A stretch of DNA of 10,170 nt from NCBI GenBank assembly GCA_964394795.1, contig CAYMYX010000047.1, forward strand, positions 1 to 10,170, given 5' to 3'. The notes under the pieces were generated by a model. That model was not told the origin of the DNA. It saw nothing but the letters and a program-made list of their open reading frames with translations, and did not search any database. This DNA is from CAYFUF01 sp964394795 (GTDB lineage: Bacteria; Bacillota; Clostridia; Tissierellales; Peptoniphilaceae). The position numbers were made by a program, and so were the translations under genes. Below are positions 6,331-10,170 of this stretch, piece after piece (position 1 is the first letter of the stretch; the number at the start of each line of letters is the position of its first letter).

Positions 6331-6573
6331 ATGAAGAAGACACTGAAAGTTCCAACACTGAATAATTCTGACAAAGCAGGCGTATTTGTGGCATGGCTCA
6401 AGGAAGAGGGCGACCTCGTTGAAGTTGGCGAGCCCATTTACGAAGTGGAAACCGACAAGGTCGTTAGACAAGTGGAGGCGGAAGAAGCCGGTCGCTTGGG
6501 CGAGCAGCTCGTTGAAGAAGGAGACGAAGTGACGGAAGGCCAAGAGGTGGCCACCTTAGATTTGGAAGGTTAA
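6331..6573 (+). CDS. Stand-alone lipoyl-domain protein (lipoate carrier)
   Basis: This 80-residue protein is essentially one lipoyl domain of the 2-oxoacid dehydrogenase E2 type. The pattern VPTLNNSDKAGVFVAWLKEEGD is followed by ETDK at 40-43, with Lys43 as the lipoylation site, and by EEGDEVTEGQEVATL. The linker, subunit-binding and catalytic domains of E2 are absent, and the GcvH pattern does not fit. ATG at 6331 is chosen over an upstream in-frame ATG because AAGGAG at 6319-6324 is 6 bases before it; the upstream start would lie within lplA. The gene sits between a ligase and lipA, with only 1 base before lipA. The natural reading is a carrier on which octanoate is attached and converted to lipoate, comparable in role to GcvH in Bacillus or LbpA in sulfur oxidisers. 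It could instead be a detached swinging arm of the dehydrogenase complex. Confidence 0.88.
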   Translation: MKKTLKVPTLNNSDKAGVFVAWLKEEGDLVEVGEPIYEVETDKVVRQVEAEEAGRLGEQLVEEGDEVTEGQEVATLDLEG

Positions 6574-6574
6574 C

Positions 6575-7441
6575 ATGATTAAGAAACCCGAATGGCTGAA
6601 GGTAGCCTATCGCGAGAGCAATACGCAGATGGTTCGTGAAATCACTGAGGGTGGCACGCTCAACACGGTTTGTGTGGAAGCAAGCTGCCCCAATCTCGGT
6701 GAATGTTACAGCAGTAAGACGGCGACTTTTATGGTCCTCGGCTCAGTCTGTACAAGAAACTGTGGTTTTTGTGACGTGACAACCGGAAGACCCCTTCCTG
6801 CGGATCCCGAAGAGCCCGTGCAAGTAGCCAAGGCCGCTGCCCATCTTCAATTGGAGCATGCCGTTGTTACTCAAGTCACTCGCGACGATTTGGAAGACGG
6901 TGGCGCTGCCCACATTGCGGAGACCATCCGCCAACTCCGGTCCTATGTGCCGGAAGCCAGCGTCGAAGTTCTCGTCTCCGACTTGAAGGGAGACACGGAT
7001 GCTCTTGACACCGTATTGGAAGCAGGCCCCGACGTCTTCGGCCACAACATCGAAATGCCGAAGGAGCTTTACTCCTTGGCAAGACAGCAAGCCAATTACC
7101 AGAGAAGCTTGGGTGTTCTCCGTTACGCCAAAGAAAACTACCCCGACGTCTTAACCAAAACCGGCTTTATGGTTGGTATGGGGGAAACCGACGACCAGAT
7201 TAAATCTTTGCTGAAAGACCTAGCTGAGAACAAGGTAGACATCTTAACCATTGGCCAATATCTCCAACCCAGCAAAGACCATGTCGAACTAAAAGAATAC
7301 ATCAGCCCCGACAAGTTCGATGAGATGAAGACTTGGGCGGAAGAGGCAGGCATTCCTTATGTCGTTTCTTCACCATTCGTTCGTTCCTCCTACAAGGCGG
7401 CCGATGCCGTTCAAACCCTGAAGAAAGAGCACCAGTCGTGA
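6575..7441 (+). CDS. lipA: Lipoyl synthase LipA
   Basis: This radical-SAM enzyme of 288 residues inserts two sulfur atoms into an octanoyl group bound to a lipoyl domain. Both iron-sulfur motifs are intact: the auxiliary-cluster cysteines Cys33, Cys38 and Cys44 (CX4CX5C, with NLGEC) and the radical-SAM cluster CTRNCGFC (Cys59, Cys63, Cys66). The C-terminal RSSYKA (270-275) holds the serine that ligates the auxiliary cluster in known structures. Length and motifs indicate a functional protein. It is translated from ATG 6575 after GGAAGG (6564-6569), 1 base after the carrier gene, and its TGA overlaps the GTG start of the next gene by 4 bases. No octanoyltransferase (lipB or lipM) is in the window, so the octanoyl substrate must come from a ligase or from elsewhere. 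Confidence 0.96.
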   Translation: MIKKPEWLKVAYRESNTQMVREITEGGTLNTVCVEASCPNLGECYSSKTATFMVLGSVCTRNCGFCDVTTGRPLPADPEEPVQVAKAAAHLQLEHAVVTQVTRDDLEDGGAAHIAETIRQLRSYVPEASVEVLVSDLKGDTDALDTVLEAGPDVFGHNIEMPKELYSLARQQANYQRSLGVLRYAKENYPDVLTKTGFMVGMGETDDQIKSLLKDLAENKVDILTIGQYLQPSKDHVELKEYISPDKFDEMKTWAEEAGIPYVVSSPFVRSSYKAADAVQTLKKEHQS

Positions 7442-8412
7442 TTTACATCGAGACGGGCTCTTCGGACCCCTACTTTAACTTTGGCGCGGAATATTACTTT
7501 TCCGATGTCGCTCCCCTCGATGATCTAATCTTCCTCTTTTGGCGGACCGAGCCAACCTTAATGTTGGGCAAGTACCAAAACCCTTATGAGGAACTGAATC
7601 TGAAACTGGCCGAAGAAAAAGGAGTCAAGCTGGTCCGCCGGATGTCCGGTGGTGGAACCATCTACACCGACTTGGGTGGCTGGCAATTCACCTTTATCGA
7701 TCCCGAATTTTCCGAAAAAATCGAGTTTAAGAAGTATACCGCTTACATCCTAGACGCCCTGAACGACTTGGGCTTGGATGTGACCTTCACCGGTCGCAAC
7801 GACCTCTTGCTCGACGGGAAGAAGATATCCGGCAATGCCCAGTACCAGTTGAACAAGCATACGATCCACCACGGATCATTGTTGTTTAATACAGACATCG
7901 AAGACATGGTCCGCTTAACTAAAGTCTCCGAAGGCAAGATCCTCTCCAAGAGTATCAAGTCCATCCGCGAGCGGGTAACTAACATTTCGGATTACATTGA
8001 TAGCGACATGACCTCTCTGGACTTTAAGGAGGAGATGGTCAGTCGCATCTGTCCCGATAACCACCGTCAGCTCACCGATGGAGAGCGGGCTGCTATCGAA
8101 GGGCTGGCCCAAACTCACTTCGCCGCCGAAGACAACATCTTTAATCAAGGACCGAAGTTTACTGTCCAAAACAAGGAGCGGTTTCCAGCCGGCCTCGTTG
8201 AAGTCAACGTGGAAGTAAAGAAGGGGGTAATCAAGGATATCTCCTTTGTTGGCGACTTCTTTGCCACCGAAGAGTTGGAAGAGTTGCGCCAACGGCTGAT
8301 TGGGGTGAATTATCGCCATGATGGGATTAGTGAAGTGCTGGAAGAATATCAGGACAAGAAGGTTATTTACGACCTGGAGGTTTCGCAACTCCTGGATTTG
8401 ATAATTTCATAA
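7438..8412 (+). CDS. lplA: Lipoate-protein ligase, second copy (LplA family)
   Basis: It encodes 324 residues starting at GTG 7438. The start overlaps the lipA stop (GTGA), has AAAGAG at 7424-7429, and is where homology begins (IYIETGSSDPYFNF). All ligase motifs are canonical: RRMSGGGTIYTDLG (67-80), DGKKISGNAQ with Lys129 (126-135), HHGSLLF (144-150), and the KSIKSIRERVTNI stretch (171-183) that is degenerate in the first copy. The C-terminal accessory domain (about 225-324) is present. This copy therefore looks like an ordinary ATP-dependent lipoate/octanoate ligase, while the first copy may be specialised. An upstream in-frame ATG at 7333 lies inside lipA and is not a credible start. It is the last gene of the operon, with a terminator 10 bases downstream. 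Confidence 0.92.
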   Translation: MIYIETGSSDPYFNFGAEYYFSDVAPLDDLIFLFWRTEPTLMLGKYQNPYEELNLKLAEEKGVKLVRRMSGGGTIYTDLGGWQFTFIDPEFSEKIEFKKYTAYILDALNDLGLDVTFTGRNDLLLDGKKISGNAQYQLNKHTIHHGSLLFNTDIEDMVRLTKVSEGKILSKSIKSIRERVTNISDYIDSDMTSLDFKEEMVSRICPDNHRQLTDGERAAIEGLAQTHFAAEDNIFNQGPKFTVQNKERFPAGLVEVNVEVKKGVIKDISFVGDFFATEELEELRQRLIGVNYRHDGISEVLEEYQDKKVIYDLEVSQLLDLIIS

Positions 8413-8417
8413 TTAAA

Positions 8418-8469
8418 ACATGAGGGCTGTATCAGATTTTAGGTAAATCTGATACAGCCCTTTTCATGT
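8418..8469 (+). terminator. Strong terminator of the aco/lip operon
   Basis: A 17-bp perfect stem (8423-8439 with 8445-8461) and 5-base loop are followed by a short T-run (8461-8464). Outer complementarity ACATGA (8418-8423) to TCATGT (8464-8469) extends it. An A-run before the stem may let it also work for the opposite strand. Confidence 0.9.
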
Positions 8470-8518
8470 CATACATAATAGCATTATATTGATTTTTGGA
8501 TGACAGTTCGGAATTTTA

Positions 8519-8608
8519 GTAAAACATATTTTCAAATTCTCGATTTATGTTTTACCGACGAGGTCATTTCTATAAAACATAATCGCATATTCTTGATTTA
8601 TGGTTTAT
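8519..8608. repeat. Two dyad repeats (TAAAACATA...TATGTTTTA)
   Basis: Dyad one has 10-bp perfect arms 8519-8528/8546-8555. Dyad two has 11-base arms 8572-8582/8598-8608 with one mismatch. Their centres are 53 bp apart. On the minus strand both carry a CGAGAATTTG or CAAGAATATG core shortly after the first arm, which resembles the GAGAAAA core of the array at 10-148 although the arms differ completely. They lie between convergent genes with no sign of coding. Confidence 0.75.
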
Positions 8609-8623
8609 TTTCTCACTGCGACA

Positions 8624-8651
8624 AGCCCATGGCCCACCAATTTGGGCCATG
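8624..8651. repeat. 28-base palindromic repeat, left copy at the gap
   Basis: It contains CATGGCCCA-CCAATT-TGGGCCATG with perfect 9-bp arms (8628-8636 with 8643-8651). Its centre is about 50 bp from the previous dyad, so it continues the periodic array. An identical copy is found on the other side of the gap at 8752-8779. Confidence 0.85.
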
Positions 8652-8751
8652 NNNNNNNNNNNNNNNNNNNNNNNNNNNNNNNNNNNNNNNNNNNNNNNNN
8701 NNNNNNNNNNNNNNNNNNNNNNNNNNNNNNNNNNNNNNNNNNNNNNNNNNN
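8652..8751. other. Assembly gap (100 N) between identical repeats
   Basis: Exactly 100 N. The 28 bases on each side are identical, so the assembly broke at a repeat. The real sequence may be shorter (a simple overlap of the two contigs) or longer (more repeat units). Confidence 0.95.
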
Positions 8752-8779
8752 AGCCCATGGCCCACCAATTTGGGCCATG
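8752..8779. repeat. 28-base palindromic repeat, right copy at the gap
   Basis: Identical over 28 bases to 8624-8651, including the 9-bp palindromic arms. It may be the same physical copy duplicated by scaffolding, or the last unit of an array. Confidence 0.85.
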
Positions 8780-8801
8780 CACCAGTATCACCACACCCCA
8801 C

Positions 8802-8830
8802 AAAAAAAGCAGGACCTTCCGATTCTGCTT
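8802..8830 (-). terminator. Terminator of the GntR-family gene
   Basis: On the minus strand AAGCAG pairs with CTGCTT (6 bp, 8825-8830 with 8807-8812) around a 12-base loop and runs into T7. It lies 12 bases beyond the stop codon of the regulator. Confidence 0.7.
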
Positions 8831-8841
8831 CAACATGCAAT

Positions 8842-9525
8842 TTAATCAATAGTATAACCAGCCGACATAAAGGCGTGGCAGATGTGCGTCCGCATAGCGG
8901 CGAAGGCGCCTTCGGCGACGCCGGCTTCGATCATCTCAAAGATCTGCCTGTGGTCGACGATGGAGAAGGAGACGACGTTGGTGGTTTTATCTAAGTGGTA
9001 GACGACCTCTTCCAAGGACTTGTTGAGGATGTGGGATAGCTCCATGATGTAGGAATTTCGGGAAGCCTTGGCGATGGTGCTGTGGAAGTTGGCTTCCGGT
9101 TCGAGGCGGTTTTCTCCTCGCTCAACGCATTCTTCGATCTGAATCATGTAACGGCGGAGGTCTTCGATTTCGTCCGGTTCGGCTCGCAAGGCGGCATAGT
9201 AGGCAGCCTGGGGCTCGATGATTAGGCGGAGTTCGAAGAGCTCTTTGGATACGGTCGTCGAAGTAAGATCATTGAAGCTGTCGAAGAGGGAAGAGAAGTA
9301 GCGGGGGCGGGAATTGACATAGGTACCATCTCCACGTCTGACTTCTACTAGATTTTTGGCTTCCAGCATTCGGATGGCCTCCCGAACGGTTACTCGGCTA
9401 ACTCCCAATATTTTGCCTAGCTCGGTTTGACTGGGCAGTTTTTCTCCCGCCTTATAAATCTTATCTTTTGAAATCATATCGGTTAGCTTTTCAGCTGTCT
9501 TTACGGTTAACGAATTATTGCCCAT
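8842..9525 (-). CDS. GntR-family transcriptional regulator, FadR/FCD type
   Basis: It encodes 227 residues. The N-terminal winged helix-turn-helix (about 8-70) has the GntR signature: KLPSQTELGKILGVSRVTVR (29-48), then EAIRMLEAKNLVEVRRGDGTYV (49-70). The rest is an all-helical FCD effector domain with FELRLIIEPQAAYYAA (97-112), FH (147-148), His192 and His214, positions that in FCD proteins bind a metal and an organic acid ligand. The usual aspartate before FH is a glutamate here (Glu144). The start is backed by AGGAG (plus 9531-9535). It is transcribed away from the E1 alpha gene across a 262-base spacer, the usual layout of a local regulator. Likely targets are that promoter and perhaps the aco/lip operon; the ligand is unknown (pyruvate, lactate, acetoin or a uronate are candidates). 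Confidence 0.93.
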   Translation of the reverse strand: MGNNSLTVKTAEKLTDMISKDKIYKAGEKLPSQTELGKILGVSRVTVREAIRMLEAKNLVEVRRGDGTYVNSRPRYFSSLFDSFNDLTSTTVSKELFELRLIIEPQAAYYAALRAEPDEIEDLRRYMIQIEECVERGENRLEPEANFHSTIAKASRNSYIMELSHILNKSLEEVVYHLDKTTNVVSFSIVDHRQIFEMIEAGVAEGAFAAMRTHICHAFMSAGYTID

Positions 9526-9634
9526 ATCTGCTCCTACCTTATTCTAAGTTGCCGCCAAAGCACATGGCGACAAGTAAAAAGACTATTTAACTACAAAGAT
9601 ATCACAGCGGTTAAATAAATGAAAGTCGTTAATT

Positions 9635-9679
9635 TTGACAATATTTTATTTAATGCTAAATTATCGGAAAACGCTTGCT
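9635..9679 (+). promoter_or_regulatory. Promoter of the E1 alpha gene with cre-like site
   Basis: A perfect -35 TTGACA (9635-9640), a 16-base spacer and the -10 TAAATT (9657-9662) predict a start near 9669. CGGAAAACGCTTGCT at 9665-9679 matches 13 of 15 positions of the CcpA cre consensus and covers that start, suggesting glucose repression. A second possible promoter, TTGCTA (9675-9680) with TATTTT (9698-9703), overlaps the cre. No -24/-12 sigma-54 promoter, common for Bacillus acetoin operons, is visible. Confidence 0.55.
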
Positions 9680-9753
9680 ATACACGTGAAATTATGCTAT
9701 TTTATGCTTAAGATATCATACATGTGTATCAGAGATAATACTAATATTTTCTT

Positions 9754-9773
9754 AACCAAGGTCAATCTTGGTT
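9754..9773. promoter_or_regulatory. Leader inverted repeat before the E1 alpha gene
   Basis: AACCAAG-N6-CTTGGTT, a perfect 7-bp dyad, ends one base before the AAAGGAG ribosome binding site (9775-9781). It could be an operator for the divergent GntR protein or an mRNA hairpin. ATACA-TG-TGTAT at 9718-9729 is a second short dyad in the same leader. Confidence 0.4.
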
Positions 9774-9787
9774 GAAAGGAGTAGAGA

Positions 9788-10170
9788 ATGGCGGAAAAAC
9801 AGAAAATTGCTCCAGAGCTGTTGAAAAAGTTTTACGAAAATTATCTATTACTTAGACTTACTGAACAGAAGTTAGTCGACATCTACTACGCAGGCAAGGT
9901 ACCCGGACACATCCACAGTGGGTTAGGTGACGAGGCTCTCCAAGCCGTCATGTTGGAACTCATGGAAGATGATGACTACTATTCTGGCCACCACCGTCCA
10001 GTAGCCGGCGGCCTCATCCTAGGCATCGACCTGAAAACTTTCTTCTCCGAGGTCATGGGAAAGAAAACAGGTAACGCCAGAGGTCTCAGCGGAGTAAACC
10101 ACATCTATACCTTAGAGCATAGAGGTTTAGGTAACTCATCATCTTTGGGTTGCGATGCCGCAGTGCCCGT
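9788..10170 (+). CDS. acoA: Acetoin/pyruvate-type dehydrogenase E1 alpha subunit, partial (3' end outside window)
   Basis: The first 127 residues are in view. The family is the thiamine-diphosphate-dependent E1 alpha subunit of 2-oxoacid or acetoin dehydrogenase complexes, which decarboxylates or cleaves the substrate and passes the acyl group to lipoyl-E2. Visible pattern: YLLLRLTEQKLVDIYYAGKV, GHIHSGLGDEALQA, the DDDYYSGHHRP segment (normally YR-HG), then FFSEVMGKKTGNARGLSGVNHI (normally a G-GGSMH ending). The thiamine-binding GDG motif lies beyond the window. Divergence at HHRP and SGVNH suggests an outlying subgroup, so the substrate is uncertain. Naming it AcoA rests on the AcoX gene nearby. 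The start is set by AAAGGAG at 9775-9781. E1 beta, E2 and E3 genes would be expected downstream. Confidence 0.82.
   Translation, partial: MAEKQKIAPELLKKFYENYLLLRLTEQKLVDIYYAGKVPGHIHSGLGDEALQAVMLELMEDDDYYSGHHRPVAGGLILGIDLKTFFSEVMGKKTGNARGLSGVNHIYTLEHRGLGNSSSLGCDAAVP

Noticed and set aside
7333..7437. Upstream ATG extension of the second lplA
   Set aside because: It would lie entirely inside lipA in another frame; homology begins at GTG 7438.
8500..8994. 164-residue plus-strand ORF across the second gap
   Set aside because: It is created by reading through N, repeats and the antisense of the GntR gene.
9526..9787. Sigma-54 promoter for the dehydrogenase
   Set aside because: No TGGCA-N7-TGC type -24/-12 element seen, and no AcoR-type activator in the window.

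Overview
The window looks like a draft-assembly scaffold from a Firmicute, most likely of the Lactobacillales (an Aerococcaceae-like organism is my guess from protein style, not a proven placement). Reasons: AAGGAG-type ribosome binding sites, hairpin terminators with T-runs, CcpA-type cre-like sites, a 357-residue UxuA of the Gram-positive size, and tightly packed operons. Two runs of exactly 100 N (2638-2737 and 8652-8751) are scaffold gaps.

Layout: (1) 1-293 holds three evenly spaced dyad repeats and then the promoter of a short operon, uxuA (mannonate dehydratase) plus a ThiF/MoeB-like adenylyltransferase, closed by a hairpin at 2069-2103. (2) 2104-2830 has no intact protein gene. It contains a probable structured small RNA on the minus strand (about 2247-2432) with its own -10 box and terminator, and the remains of a flavodoxin-family oxidoreductase gene interrupted by the first gap. 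(3) 3000-8412 is one compact seven-gene plus-strand operon: a metallo-beta-lactamase-fold protein, acoX (NAD-kinase-like), a tail-anchored unknown protein, a lipoate-protein ligase, a stand-alone lipoyl-domain protein, lipoyl synthase lipA, and a second lipoate-protein ligase. A strong terminator follows. (4) 8413-8841 is a repeat-rich spacer between convergent genes. It holds dyads built like those at the window start, plus the second gap, which is flanked by two identical 28-base copies of a palindrome. (5) A GntR/FCD regulator (minus) is divergent from the start of an acetoin/pyruvate-type dehydrogenase E1 alpha gene that runs off the right edge.

How the genes fit together: AcoX and the E1 alpha gene point to a 2-oxoacid or acetoin dehydrogenase complex. 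Its E2 arm needs lipoate, and the operon in between could make and attach that cofactor. LplA can load octanoate or lipoate, LipA inserts the sulfurs into an octanoylated domain, and the small free lipoyl domain is a plausible assembly carrier. No lipB, lipM or gcvH is visible. The arrangement suggests a self-contained lipoate assembly line dedicated to this complex, with two ligase paralogues that may have divided labour. Both transcription units carry a cre-like site at or just after the predicted transcription start, which suggests joint carbon catabolite repression; the GntR protein is the obvious local regulator.

The most notable unexplained elements are the dyad arrays, the minus-strand RNA and the lipoyl-carrier module.
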